Origin: Fistularia commersonii
Lineage: Eukaryota > Chordata > Actinopteri > Syngnathiformes > Fistulariidae
Length of the DNA stretch: 64,000 nucleotides
NCBI GenBank assembly: GCA_037954325.1
Contig: JBBMNZ010000001.1
Location: 7,288,874-7,352,873 of the forward strand
Reading direction: 5' to 3'
The position numbers and the translations under genes are program-made. Shown in pieces: positions 48,628 through 60,829 of this stretch (position 1 is the first letter of the stretch; each line of letters starts with the position of its first letter). Under the pieces are notes generated by a model, which had not been told where the DNA came from, ran no database searches, and was given only the letters and a program-made list of their open reading frames with translations.

Positions 48628-51124
48628 GATATCCTCTGTTCTCAGCTTATATTATATTTTTAATCTGCTGTCAACAAAGCCCGAGATGATGTTTGTTGAA
48701 ACGACTCTAGCCTAGATGTAAAACAGCAGACAATGCATCTATAAGCGATGTCATCACTGGTACAGTCAAGGCAGGAAAATGTGATGAGGCTATTTTTCTC
48801 GCCGTCAGCTTCAAAGCAACAGGGCCGTGTAAAACAAAAAGAACCCACACAGCGCTGTTCCGCTGCTTCCGATGCTACAAAGCCAAAAGAGGTAAGACAT
48901 TACTTTAGACTTCGCATCCTCGAACACAAAGAGAAAACCACTACTCAGCTTGTGCTTGCAAGATAAGTGGTTTGTTTTCTCTAAAGCAGCATATGCGCCT
49001 TCAAATACACACCTCTGACAAAGCAGCCCGCTGAGTTGCTCCAAGACCCTGCACAAATGATAGCATCCCTGAGAACAGATCTATGATGAGTCAAAATACA
49101 TCACAGAGGCGGCTCAGTGACAAAACACACACATACGTGGTGCTATTGCAGATGGCCTCATTCGTCCGATTAGTTAGTCCAATGACTTGAGGTAGAATTA
49201 ATGAATCATGAGTTGTTTACGATAAGTGACGCCGTAATAAATAGTTGGAGTGCGTTTCTAATGCCCGTTTTGACGTTTGTTTGAACACGAAGCTTGTTTT
49301 GGCAGAGTGTTTTCATACACAATGGCTACGTATCCCCTGAAACAGCAGTTAGGGTTCTTGATATGGTATGACACTGAATAAAAAAAATATAAAAAAAATT
49401 AATAAAAAACAAACCTCTCGTATCAATGAGATGCTACTTATGAAATGATCTCTTAAAGGGAGCATAATAACAACTTTTTTTTTTTTTTTTTAAGTGCACT
49501 CAGTCAAATGCCTGAAATTAACAAGAGGGTCGATGCAATACCTGTAACAATGGTGGTACTTGGAATTAATTTGAAAAAAAAAAGTTGCATTGATATGGTG
49601 AATATTTTATAGCAGGGCTATCAAATTGGTGGTAAAAAAAAGAAGAAAAGTACAATCCTGCGCCAGTTCTCTCCAGATCTTTTGGCTTCATCCTGCTGTC
49701 TAATCAGGTTGGGTTGGCAAATTGAAGACTCCAGTTTTTCTGTTGGTGCGAATGAGTACGGCTATATCATTGAAAGATGTGCAGGCTTAACCATGTTTCT
49801 CAACCAGGAAAAAAATATTATTGTGGCGTGTGGTGAGGAGACTGGCTGGTGGAACCCAAGAATCCTTTGAGGGTATGATGACTTTCGGGAGCTTCTTGTG
49901 GTTCTGTGTTAGAGAACTCCGTTGTATGAATAGTTGTGCAATATTGTTCTTGTGTGACACTAACCTGCACCGTTGGCTGTTGTAACCGGGCATGCACCCA
50001 TAGTTTAACTATTGGCGTTGAGAACCCCCCCAGGTTTCCCCTGTTTGTTTTCGAACAAACCACCTTCTAAAGAGTATTATCCTGAGAACAATTCATCCTT
50101 GACTTTGTTTCTGCCTTTACAAAACACCAGCTTACCAAAATATGCAGGATATACAATGTACAATGTTCAATTTTTTTTGTGTGTTCCAGTCACACGAGGC
50201 CATCAGGGATGCGCTGTTTGACAAGGGGTTGCATGTCAAAGTGACAATAAGTCAATATTGTGCTCAATGCCTGCTCCACCAACCACCATTGCATAAGGAA
50301 ATCAGTGAGGTTTAAATGGAAGACTAAATGCTGGGGATCCCTCTAGAAGACAGGACAGAGACCTACACCAGGTAGACCATGAAACCTGTAGTGATTGTTA
50401 TCACATTAGGGCTCATTATAGAGAAAAAAAAACAAAACAATTGATGGTTTAATAATTGCCCTCCACTTTGCCTCTTGTCTGCAGGCTGCATTTTCATTGA
50501 TTGTGATGGGCTGGGCTCAACCTGGGCTCTGTGTGCCAAACCAAAGACCTCTTACCAAAGCATTTTATCAGACACGGAGGCATTCATTTAAAGTACAAGT
50601 GATATTTCACTTGCATGGCTCACACTTGTACTTCTGTATTGACCCACGGATATAACTGTTGTTGCATAACGATATTCCATCACTGTTGTATTTTGATTTT
50701 TAATATTGCCGGACCATTCGACCACTACTTTGGTATGTATGACTACTTTGTTTCATTGTTTCATATTAGTTGCAGCTGTCCATTTTGAGTGAGATTGATT
50801 TTGAAGCAACTCGGAAGGTTTATGTGTATTTATGAAACACTCACATGGCACTCAACCCCCTTTAGAAATTTTACAGTAATATAGTAGGTTGACTAATCTA
50901 GATATTTCATTGGCCTGTCTGACATTATTATTATTTTATTTTTTCCATATTTTAGATTGTTAAAAAAGTAATTTCTCACTGTAGGAAAGGACCCTTATTT
51001 TACTTGCTATTATAAAAAATAAAAAAAATGAAGAAAAAAATCTGTTGAGGAGTTGAAGAACCGCCACTATAAAAGCCCATGTCCCTGCTTTTTGGACATG
51101 TTTGTGTTTGTGTGTGAGGCTCAC

Positions 51125-51358
51125 CAAGAAGTATGATGATACAGATGAGGATGGCAATGATTGCTCCGGTTCCCAGACCAGCGGCAATGATCCGCTCCAT
51201 GTCCACGCAGTCGCCGTGATCATCGCACTGGCAGACCTTGACCCGCAGGTAGGAGGTGTTCGACATGGGCAGATTGCCGGAGTCGGTGATCATGATGGGG
51301 ACCTTGTACATACCGTGGGCCAGCGAGCCAATTCTCAGACGGAGCTGGGCGTACTCGC
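51125..51358 (-). CDS. cdh2: Cadherin exon (probably exon 13): end of EC5 and first part of the transmembrane helix
   Basis: A 234-nt exon (2 nt, 77 codons, 1 nt). It encodes the membrane-proximal part of EC5, including the cysteine cluster VKVCQCDDHGDC typical of classical cadherins and a sequon in SNTSY. It then encodes most of the transmembrane segment, GTGAIIAILICIIILL. The acceptor after cccccatcag is strong and the donor is TTG followed by gtgagc. The last base joins the next exon to make a Val codon inside the helix; splitting the helix between two exons is the usual classical cadherin gene structure. VCQCD and the helix sequence favour cdh2 over cdh4. Confidence 0.94.
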
Positions 51359-51439
51359 CTGATGGGGGAGATGAAATGAGGAATGTGATCAGGAAAAGAT
51401 TTCTGTGATTTCAAAAGATTGATACACACTTGATACAAG

Positions 51440-51625
51440 ATTGTGGGGCACCAAGTAGAGCAATCGTCTTTGGCACCGAACATTCTTGGTTCGATTACCA
51501 GCTCCTCCTAGTGTGTCGAAGTGTTGTTGAGCAAGATATTGCTCCCCTAGTGCTGGCCAACGGCAGCCATGATGGGTTAATTGCAGAGAATGAATTTCCC
51601 CACGGGGATTAATAAAGGATCAATT
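51440..51625 (+). repeat. tRNA-derived SINE-like repeat, copy 2
   Basis: GGTTCGATTACC resembles an RNA polymerase III B box. It is followed by GAGCAAGATATTGCTCCCC, CCATGATGGGTTAATTGCAG and a CCCACGGGGATTAATAAAGG end, in the same order as 16195-16405. Confidence 0.6.
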
Positions 51626-52116
51626 ACTCTGATTCACTACTTTAAATGCCTAAATCGAGCAGAGGGTGGCTCTGTAAATTTGCCAAAGCACATTCTAGAG
51701 ATCAACAATATTCAAGATCACAAATACAAATGAAGAAAGACATCGTAGGAAAAGCAGTTGCAAGTTTTTAGTGCTTAGAATTTTGCTTTGCAGGATGGTA
51801 TGGTGAGATAACGCGATGCCATCCCAAAGGATAAAAAGACTAAGAAGGGAACTGATGTTCAATCAGTATTGAAAGTTTTGTAGGCTCCCCTACACAGGGT
51901 AGCCCTTGTAGGGCTGGAGCCTTTCCAAATTATCACTTTGCAGGAGGCAGGTTCACCCTGGGCTGATTGCCAATCAATCATGGGGCCACATATACAGACA
52001 TACAACCATTAAGTCAGCCAACCATAAAGTGAAATAATAGCCAAAATATTACAACAAGAAAATGTACTTTGTATATATTTGTATATATATTAATTACATA
52101 TTCAACAGATGATAAG

Positions 52117-52262
52117 TCTTCTTCTTCTCCTTTCGGCTTTTCCGTTCAGGGGTTGCCACTGTGAATCAACCTTGTCAATCTAAACCTATTCTCTGTATCC
52201 TCCTCTCTCATATCAAATACCTTCATATCCTCTAGCACTACGTCCAAAAATCATTACGCCCA
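52117..52262 (-). mobile_element. RTE-like LINE, very short 3' fragment (copy F)
   Basis: CTTCTTCTTCTCCTTTCGGC and TTTTCCGTTCAGGGGTTGCC on the plus strand are the reverse of the usual LINE tail. About 100 nt of C-terminal coding sequence follow. Strong 5' truncation is typical for LINE insertions. Confidence 0.8.
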
Positions 52263-52328
52263 TTAATCTTAACCGATATTTACCAGGTGCAGCAAAAACT
52301 CAGGAATATGCTGATATTTTTCACTGAC

Positions 52329-52562
52329 CGTTGAGGCGGCTGAGTGTCCAGTTCCGGCGCACGTCGATGGGACGACTGGCTAGCTCGAAGACAAAGGGCC
52401 CGGCATTTGGGCTGAGGTCCGGGTCGCTCGCCGTGAGGTTGATGGCATTCGGGTCCGGCCTTTCGCACATCTCCACCTCCGGGGGGAACACGTGCGGTGC
52501 ATTGTCATTGATGTCCAGCAGGAAGATCTGGAGGGTACCAGTCCCACTGGCGGGTGGGATGC
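52329..52562 (-). CDS. cdh2: Cadherin exon (probably exon 12): EC4/EC5 linker and EC5
   Basis: A 234-nt exon (2 nt, 77 codons, 1 nt), so skipping it would keep the reading frame. It encodes the end of EC4 (IPPASGTGTLQIFLL), the calcium-binding linker DINDNAP, and the first part of EC5 with its conserved cysteine (VEMCERPDPN) and a DPD motif. INLTA and RNWTL are N-glycosylation sequons. The splice sites are the weakest in the gene. The donor is ACG followed by gtcagt. The acceptor (tgatatcag) has a poor pyrimidine tract and lies about 17 nt from a short hairpin-forming sequence at 52580-52595. Coding quality is high, with no stops or frameshifts. Confidence 0.93.
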
Positions 52563-54164
52563 CTGATATCATTGAAATACATTGTCATTACAATGTTTCT
52601 TTTTTTTTTTTTTTTTTTAACACCATTTACAATCCAAACAAAAAGATGAGAAAGATGTTGAAGATTAGGGAATCTAGAACCCACTCTGGGGACTGGAGAA
52701 GAGAAAAGTAAAAAAAAAAAAAAGGTCAAAGGGTTTATCCAATCAAATACTTTTTGTTTTTCGAGCGAGTTTATTAGAAAATAAGGGAATTGAGTGAGAT
52801 ACAGGTAAAAATCAATTTCTTATATCCCAAAAATAATGTTATGATTTTAAATTATATATTTTGATGTGCCAAAACCATAGAAAAATTAAGACACATTCAA
52901 AAACATACTCTTTAAGCTCTCTTTAACTCATTTATCAAATTCTCAAAGTTCTCAAATCAGAGTTTCATTCCTGATTCATACAATAGCTAGTCTGACAAAA
53001 GGTGACCAATCATGAATATCTGTAATTTTGATGATGGCATGTAATGCTTTGATATGCCAGTGTACAGGAAGCTGGTAGCACAGCAGGGTCTCTGTATCTG
53101 TCAGAAGGGGGGGTGAAAGGTGTTTCTTGTCGCAGCCGCTGGCAATGACATTCCTCCTAACCAATTTTCCACTTCGAACACACTAGATCCTCTTCTCTGC
53201 GACCATAGAACCCAGCTGGGATTGGAACAAGGGGGGTTGGGAGTCGCCCGGCAATGATGCACATCAGAAAAACACATCAATCATAGTGAATGAAGTGAAT
53301 GAAAGCCCTGTGCACGAGCACTTGCACCCTGCTCCAGGAAAATTTCTCCCCAGGTTATTCATTAGAGGACAATAGAGAAGTGCAATCCAATCAAGGGTTG
53401 ATAATATTAACTTATGTCTTTAGTGAAAAAACAAAATCACTGATAAAAAAAAAAAAAAAATTAAATGTCTATGGCTTCTTACAATATGGAGCGCCATTAG
53501 ATTTTTTTTGTATAACTTTCTTAATGCCTCTTGAGACTTTAGCTCCACTAAAGAAATCCTGAGAAATTAGCCCAAGTGAGGACCGGTACTTGGAAACTGA
53601 TTGAAATTGACGAATTCAAGTGTTTTAAGGAAAAAAAAGGTACATGGAAATTGGGCCAAAAAAATTGTAATATGTTTAATTGATTTTAAAATGGAAAACT
53701 TGAAATTATTTTAGAAATGAATGAGTGGTCAATAAATTATGACTTTTTGTGATTTCTTGTAGATTTCTTGTAGATTTCTAGGTGAAAAGAATTAACCACT
53801 TTTCCTGGCCATTTCCAAGCAATTCTGGCAGGAAATTCTTGCACATGTCAAAGACGGCTAGTTTTTCCAGATAAATCACAGGACAATCTTGAAAATATCA
53901 AATGAAGCAATAGGCAAAAAAGGAAAAAAATAAACGAAATAAAAAAATAAAAAAAATAGATTAATTATAATTTTCCGAAAAAACAAGATCCAACATTTAG
54001 TTTTGGCAATGATCCGTATGTGGAAAATGGAATTCAAAATTAGATGATTTTTGAGCATTAAAAAAACAGAAGAAGATAATACTTTTAACAAATAATTTTG
54101 AAATAGTAAGCTTAATATTATTTTCTATGAAAAAAACAAAAAAAAAACAATGAATGAATGATCT

Positions 54165-54255
54165 CTCCAACCCAACGTTTAGTTCGAGGAGGACCCTACG
54201 TGTCTGCGTGGGCTTACTCTTGGTTCTCTGGTTTCCTCCCACAGTCCAAAAATAA
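54165..54255 (+). repeat. Fragment of a common fish SINE-like repeat
   Basis: GTGTCTGCGTGGGCTTACTC and GGTTTCCTCCCACAGTCCAA match the body of the family at 4562-4712. Confidence 0.5.
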
Positions 54256-54289
54256 GCAGCAGATTAATTGCAAAAAAAAGGCCCAAAAT

Positions 54290-54455
54290 GACTGAGTGAG
54301 TGAATATTTGTCTGTCTATATACGTGACGCAGTGATTGACTGTCGACCAGTCCAGGCTTTACCCCGTTTCTGGCCGATAAGATACAATCCAGGATCCAAC
54401 CGGACCCCGAGTGCAATATAAGCAACAAATGATGGATGGATGGATGGATGGATGG
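54290..54455 (+). repeat. Dispersed repeat with (GATG)n tail
   Basis: GTGATTGACTGTCGACCAGT then CCAGGCTTTACCCCGTTTCT, with a tail of about six GATG units (54430-54455). The order matches the 3' end of a common teleost repeat related to 15236-15358. Confidence 0.55.
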
Positions 54456-54849
54456 TAATAATTCATTCATCAATTTATATCCATTTATCCCTTTTTCTAA
54501 ATTCTGGGTTAGTTTGTCACTGGGTTCTTAAGAAATTTTGTGAGTAATTTCAGGTCAATCATTTCAATCTGGAAAAGAATCAAATGAAGCAATAGCCAAA
54601 AAGGGGTGCGGGTAAAGATAATAAAAAATAATCAAATCAAATAATATTTTCTGGAAAATCAAGATCTTAGACTTGGCTTTGACAATTAGGAGAGTTTGGA
54701 TATGAAGGATGAAATTCAAAATGAGATGTTTTTTGAGCATTAAAAAGATGAAATCTCACATATGTTGGTGCATCGTTTGTGTGTGTGTGTGTGCGTAAAG
54801 GTGTGTATTGGTGTTGGGCCACAGCAAGACAACAGCCCTCTGATCTCAC

Positions 54850-54992
54850 CATTATCAGATGCCATGAAGGTGGCGTTGTAGAGGTTGTTCTTGACATAGG
54901 CAGACTCCCGGTCAAGGATAGCGATGGTGGAAATGCGACCGTTGACAGGGTCGATTTCCAACCAGTTGGCAGGGTCATATAGTTTGGAATAC
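54850..54992 (-). CDS. cdh2: Cadherin exon (probably exon 11): EC4 core
   Basis: A 143-nt exon: 1 nt completing an Arg codon, 47 codons, and 1 nt of a Gly codon. It encodes the middle of the fourth extracellular cadherin repeat, with YSKLYDPANWLEIDPVNG, the calcium-binding LDRE motif (ILDRES) and YNATFMASDNG at the end. YNATF contains an N-glycosylation sequon. The acceptor is strong (pyrimidine-rich, ending aaatccag) and the donor is ATG followed by gtgaga. DPANW, IDPVNG and YNATF agree with N-cadherin rather than R-cadherin as I remember those proteins. Phases match both neighbouring exons, so there is no sign of a pseudogene. Confidence 0.93.
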
Positions 54993-55457
54993 CTGGATTT
55001 AGACAAAAAAGAGAGGGCAAGAGTGAGACAGAGATACTTCTTTATCTGCTGTGTGTTCAAAGCACAAAAAGCTATTGGAGAGGCAATAGATGGCAGTGGC
55101 GGCAAATACTATATTCACATTCACTATATTATACTTCCAGAATGTAGCACAAAAACTGAACGTGTCTCTGTAAAGCTGTTATTTTGCTCGCTGTGACTTG
55201 ACACTGAAATGCATTCATCACGCCTCGCTGTCGTGTGGCTGAGGAACGACTGACTCGAGTTAACAGCTTCCAGCAGACGACCGGCAAGCCAAAAAAAAAA
55301 AAAAGGACACCATGAACACATGTTTTGGAGCTTTATGATTGGTCCATTAAAGAGCTAAAAAAGGAATAAGATGCAGGATATAAAAGGATGAAAAAGGAGA
55401 GAAAAATCCAACCAAAAGGCTTTCCTGGCCGTCTCTTTAATATACCCTCTTAATGGA

Positions 55458-55497
<40 letters not shown>

Positions 55498-55531
55498 TGC
55501 GTTTGTGTGTGTCTGCGTTTGTGTGTGTGTG
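55458..55531. repeat. (GT)n microsatellite
   Basis: About 74 bp of GT repeats with TCTGCGTTT interruptions. Confidence 0.95.
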
Positions 55532-56555
55532 AATGTTATTTTGTGATCAAAGTGTGTCTGCCATTGGCTGTTGCTAGGCTACAAAGACATGAGTACTACA
55601 TTTAGAAACAAACGGTGAGATTTAAATGAAAGGAAGATGGGAAAGGGTGATGATGGTAGTGGTGTTGATGGTTAGGCTCAAAACGCAGCGGCTCTATTGG
55701 TAGCTCCATCCGGCAGGACAGACATTTTCTCCAGGCGAGATGCTTAAGAGAAAAAAGTCAGCATTCTTATCAGCTTTACTCTTGCAGCAGTTTGGCAGCG
55801 CAGAAACGTGCGTCGCCCCCTCGTGAATTGCCGAGGCAAATGTTCAGCCTGTTGCCCAAATTGAATCGGTCATCTAGCACGGATTGGGAGTGGGGGGGGG
55901 GTATCCAACTCTCTGGATACGAAGAGGTCAGAAAGGGTTGAGGCAGAGCTGCTTGTTCGATGCGAAATATCGTAGAGCTTGGGTTTGATCAATATGACCT
56001 TGATTTGTAAGCCTAGTGTGTTATTACATAGTTTGAACATGGTTACTCAGGCTGATTAAGCCCACGAGATGCAGTGTGCGTTTTTAGCGTAACCAGTCTT
56101 ACCTCAGAGCTAATGTGTGTGTTTTTAGAACTTTAATGCTCTAATGGGAAATGGAGAAGGCGATTGATAACCAAGGCAAGTCTTCAGTTTTATTGATTTA
56201 AACATAACCCAATGAGTATGATCTGGATATATCACGGTCAAATTTCATGACTAAGGGCTGTATGTAATATAAAACTGTCAATACAATCAGCATGATTTAA
56301 AAGCCAGACTTAATTTTTTTTTTTTTTTTTTCCCCTTTGGTACAATGCGTTACGTCAGGATTTCAACTTTTCCTTTTTTGGCTCAAACCTTTATGTCAAA
56401 TGACATAAGTGACATAAATATATTTTAATTGAAACACATTCATATGCTAAATCGTAACATCTCATGATTTCACGATTCAGCACCTTGTTTTTTCTTAATA
56501 TTTCAGTAAATTGCAAAACCTAAATACAATGTAGACTTTTCCACTCCTTACAGAT

Positions 56556-56665
56556 CTGTTGGGGTCCTCAGTCATCCAGGTCATGGAGAATCCTTGTTGA
56601 AATCTTCTTGTCTAGGCAACTGGACTTGAATTTCTTCACTTGAAGACCTTTCAATCCTAATCCTT
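56556..56665 (-). repeat. Dispersed repeat terminus, copy 3 of 3
   Basis: TCCTCAGTCATCCAGGTCAT, GCAACTGGACTTGAATTTCT and TTCACTTGAAGACCTTTC form the reverse complement of 10630-10740 in the same order. Confidence 0.6.
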
Positions 56666-56711
56666 ACCTTTTGCCACTTACAATATTCCATCTGACAGAC
56701 AGGTCAGAGGG

Positions 56712-59700
56712 GGGGCACAAGCCAGTGTCTCTCTGAGTCGGCCCAAAACCCTAATAAATGCAGAGGGTTGTGTCAAGAAGGGCATCTGGTGTAAAACTTG
56801 TGTCAAAGCAAAATACGCGTCTTCAAACCTAAGAATCTCGTACCGGATCGGTCAGGGCTCGACCACCATTGGTGCAGATAACCTACAGGTGTACCAGCGG
56901 AATTGAGCTACTGTGGATCAAAGAAGGAGAGGAGGAAGGTGTGTTCGGCAGAGAAGAGGATAAAGTGTTCAAAGCTGAAAAAAATTGTTGTATGTTGTAT
57001 GGTTTTCACGGAGGATTAAAGAAAGGCTCTGGTGTTCAGGGAGAGCTTCCTGATGACTTAACAACTACAACTAATGTGATCAGGGAGACATGTGGGAGAG
57101 TACTTGTTGTATTGTCTGGAAGGAATGTAGATAAAGAGATTTAGTGTTGGAGTTAGTAGGTGCAGAAATATACACAGAGAAAGAAGTTAGCAAAGAAGAC
57201 GTGGGAAAGTCAGGGTACTGAAGAGACCAGATATGACTACAGGAAGATACAGCGTGAGGTAAAGATAGAGGTAGCAAAGGAAAAATAAAGGGTGTGCGAG
57301 GACTTGTATGCTCGGCTGGACAGTAAGGACAGTAAGGATGGAGAAAATGATTTATACAGATTGGGAAAACAGAGAGATATAGATAGAAATGATGTACAGC
57401 AGTTTCGGATGATTGGGGACAGAGAGGGAAACGTATTGACAGATGCTGGAAGAGTGATGGTAAGATGGAAAGAGTATTTTGAAGAGCTGATAAATGAGGG
57501 AGAGGAGGAGAGCGTGTTCGGAACCAGATATAGAAGAGGAAAGGCAAGTCTGGGACTGAAAGTAGGGACTTTGAATATTGGGACTATGACAGGAAAAGAT
57601 AGAGAGTTGGTCAACATGAATCAGAGAAGGAACGTGGATATACTGTATGTCAGGAGACCAGGTGGAAAGGTAGTAAGGCTAGAAGGCTTTAAGCTGTACT
57701 ATCATGGTACTGACAAGAAGAGAAATGGAGTAGGAGTTATCTTGAAGGAGGAGTTTGTTAGGAACATTCTGGAGGTGAAAAGAATGTCAGATAGACTTAT
57801 GAGTGAGAAACTGGAAATTGAAGGTGTGATGAGCAATGTTCTTAGTGGCTATGGCCCGTAGGTGGGATGTGAATTTGAGAAGAAGGAGTTAGATGAAGTG
57901 ATGCAGAATATCCCCTGAGATGAGAGAGTGGTAATTGGTACAGACTGCAATGGGCATGTTGGTGAAGGCAATAGAGGGGATGAAGAAGTGATGGGGAGAT
58001 TTGGAGTATAGGATAGGAACGCAGAGGGACAGATGGTGGTACATATTGTGAAAAGGATGGAAATGGCTGTAGTGATGACTTTTTTCCAGAAAAGACAGGA
58101 ACATTGGGTAACTTATAAGAGCGGTGGTAGGAGCACCGAGGTAGACTACATCTTGTATAGACAAGGTAACCTGAAAGACATCAGTGACTGCAAAATAATT
58201 GTAGGTGAGAGTGTAGCCAGAAAGCATTGCATGGTGGTTTTTAGGATGACTGGTGACAGGGAAGATCAAGAGGAAAAAGGCAGAGCAGAGGACAAAGTGG
58301 TGGAAGCTGAAAAGGGAGGATTGTCAGGGAGGAGTTGAGAAAGGGTCTGGGTGGTCAGGGAGAGCTTCCAGATGATTGGACAATTACAGATAGAGTTTTG
58401 AGGGAGACAGGTAGGAGAGTACTTGGTGTGTCATCTGGAAGGAAAGTAGGTAAGGAGACTTGGTGGTGGAATAATGAAGTGCAGGAGTATATATACAAAA
58501 AGCGGTTACCAAAGAAGAAATGGGACACTGAGAGGACTGAAGAGAACAGACAGGTGTACAGGGTGATACAATGACAGGTAAAGATAGCGGTAGCAAGGGC
58601 AAAACAAAGGGTGTACGAGACTTGTATGCTTGGTTGAACAGTAAGGAGGGAGAGAATGATCTGTATAAGGTGGCAAAATTGAAAAATAACGATGGAAAGG
58701 ATGTACAACAGGTCCGGATGATTAAGGATAGAGAGGGAAATGTATTGACTGATGCTAGAGGAGTGATGGGAAGATGGAAAGAGTACTTTGAAGAGCTGAT
58801 GAATGTCAAAAATGAAAGAGAGGCAAGGGATGAAGAGGTGACTATTGTAGACCACAAAGTAGCACAGATAAGTAAAGGTGAAGTCAGGAAGGCATGAAGA
58901 GGATAAGGTGTGAAAAGGCAATTGGTCCTGATGATATACCTGTGGAGGTGTCTAGGAGAGGCAGTAATAGAGTTTCTGATTCAATTATTGAGGAATGGAC
59001 AAGAAGTGTGATGGAGCTCATTTTTAAAAATAACAGGAACATGCAGAATTGTAGTAACTCCTAGAGGGATAAAGTTGATGAACCACACAATGAAGCTACA
59101 GGAAAAAGTAGTAGAAAGAGTACTGCTTGTGAACAGCAGTATGGCTTCAAGCCAAGAGAGAGTACTACATATGCAGTATTTGATTTGAGAATGCTGGTAG
59201 AATACTACAGAGAAGGCCAGAGGGTGTTGGATTGTGTCTTTCTGGACCTAGAAAAAGCATACAAAAGGGTGCCGAGAGAGGGATTGTGGAATTGTATGAA
59301 GAAGTCTGGAGTGGCAGAGAAGTATGCTAAACTGGTGCAGAACATGTATGCTAGATGTGCGACAGTGGTGAAGTGTGCTTTAGGTGTGACAGAGAAATTC
59401 AAGGTGGAATAGGGACTTCATCACCATTGCAAACAAGAAGGGGCTCAGAGATGATCCCTGATGGGCAGGCTGACAGATGAGTCAGGAATCCCATGGAAGA
59501 TGAGGTTTGTATTGTGATCTGCAGCGAGAACAGGGAGCAGGCTGAGGGAAATCTAGAGGCAGAGGTATGCCTTAGAGAGGAGAGGAATGAAGGTTTGTCA
59601 CAGCAAGACAAACTATATATATGTGAATGAGAGGGACCCAAATGGAATGGTTAGGCTACACGGAGTGGAGATAAAAAAGATGGCGGATTTTAAATACATA

Positions 59701-60222
59701 TGGTCAACAGTCCAGAGCAATGGAGAGTGTGGAAAAGAGGTGAAGAAATGGGTTCCAACAGGTTGGAACGGCTAGAGAAACGTGTCAGGGGTACTGTGCA
59801 ATAGAAGAATGAAAGGAAAGGTGTGACAGCTGTGAGACTAGTTATGCTGTATGGTTTGGAGAGAGTGGCAGTGAAGAAAATACAGGAACCAGAGCTGGAG
59901 GTAGCACAGAAGATGAAGATGTTGAGGTTGTTTTTAGGAATGATGAGGATGGATAGGATCAGGAATGACTTTGTCAGAGGGACAGCACATGTTAGATGTT
60001 TTACGCAGAAGAAGGATCAGGAATATATTATTGAAAGAATACTGGGGTTGGAGTTGCCAGACAGGAGATCTAGAGAAAACCCAACGAACAAATTTTTTTT
60101 GTGAAAGTGGGCATGAAGTTAGTTGGTGTGAGAGACAAGGATACAGAGAATAGGATTAGATGGAGGAAAGTTTATTTGTTGTGGCGACCCCTGAAGAGAA
60201 TAGCCAAGAGACAAGAAGAAGA
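56712..60222 (+). mobile_element. RTE-like LINE, longest copy, with a duplicated linker (copy G)
   Basis: Order on the plus strand: 5' leader (56712-56960, with AAATGCAGAGGGTTGTGTC), a linker region (56961-57499), a second short piece of leader (57499-57560), the apurinic-type endonuclease (57560-58260: LNIGTMTGKDRELVNM, GFKLYYHGTDKKRNGVG, ESVARKHCMVV), the linker again (58291-58808), reverse transcriptase (58860-59530: LDLEKAYKRVPREGLW), and the C-terminal region (59580-60170). It ends in GGCGACCCCTGAAGAGAATA and a GAAGAA tail. The FADD catalytic box is deleted at about 59497-59518, and many frames are broken, so it is dead. Antisense to the cadherin gene. The frame at 57292-57861 is a remnant of this element, not a host gene. 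Confidence 0.85.
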
Positions 60223-60829
60223 TTTGACTGACATGTGACCAGCCAAGGTGCCATGCAATATGTTGTGAGTAATGTTGTAGTGAAAACACTGTTTTTCTTA
60301 TCCATCATCCACCAGTTATGCACATTCCAAGAGAAAATCTTCTCAAACTATATAAATGTTCAAATTCTGTGTCCTACTGTTCATTAATGCGTAGCCATAG
60401 TTTTTTGTTTTTTTTTGTTTAAGTTATGTGGCCAAAGTTTCTCAAACTATGCATTGCGTTCATATCATATCATATATAATATGAGGACACATTCAAATGC
60501 GACAGATTTCATATTCTTTAAAATAACTAAAAAAATGTTTTACTAATATTTGTAAAATGCACTTGAGTAAAAGCCTGCATAAGGGTTGGGTGTCTTAAAT
60601 TGGACCATAAATGCACAATAAGCCAAATATCTAGAATTTTCCATTGACGTCCACTGAAACTGATGTTATATTACAGTATAATTACGTTACAATTTCCATT
60701 TTCCTTGAGGGTAAGATATAGTAAATTTCCATCTGCATCAAACAAGTGTTTTCTTAATCTCTATAGTAAGATCAGTGAGCTTAAAACAGTATTTTGACAC
60801 AAATTTTTCTTTCAGTTGTGTGACTTGGG

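Larger units (their letters stand above)
44922..51124 (-). other. Cadherin intron 13 (6.2 kb)
   Basis: Contains a CR1-like LINE end (45468-46370) and the long CTAC/CTAT microsatellite (48441-48570). The rest (46371-48440 and 48630-51124) is AT-rich, with no recognised gene or element. Confidence 0.85.
51359..52328 (-). other. Cadherin intron 12 (970 bp)
   Basis: The shortest intron in view. A SINE-like repeat (51440-51625) ends about 80 bp from the exon 13 acceptor, and an RTE-like 3' fragment (52117-52262) lies about 65 bp from the exon 12 donor. Confidence 0.9.
52563..54849 (-). other. Cadherin intron 11 (2.3 kb)
   Basis: AT-rich with homopolymers (T19 at 52600-52618, A-runs near 52710, 53450 and 54130). 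Contains repeat fragments at 54165-54255 and 54290-54455. No gene inside. Confidence 0.85.

Noticed and set aside
57292..57861. 189-residue ORF as a possible host gene
   Set aside because: It is the linker and endonuclease start of LINE copy G and contains the typical MTGKDR and GFKLYYHGTDKK text.
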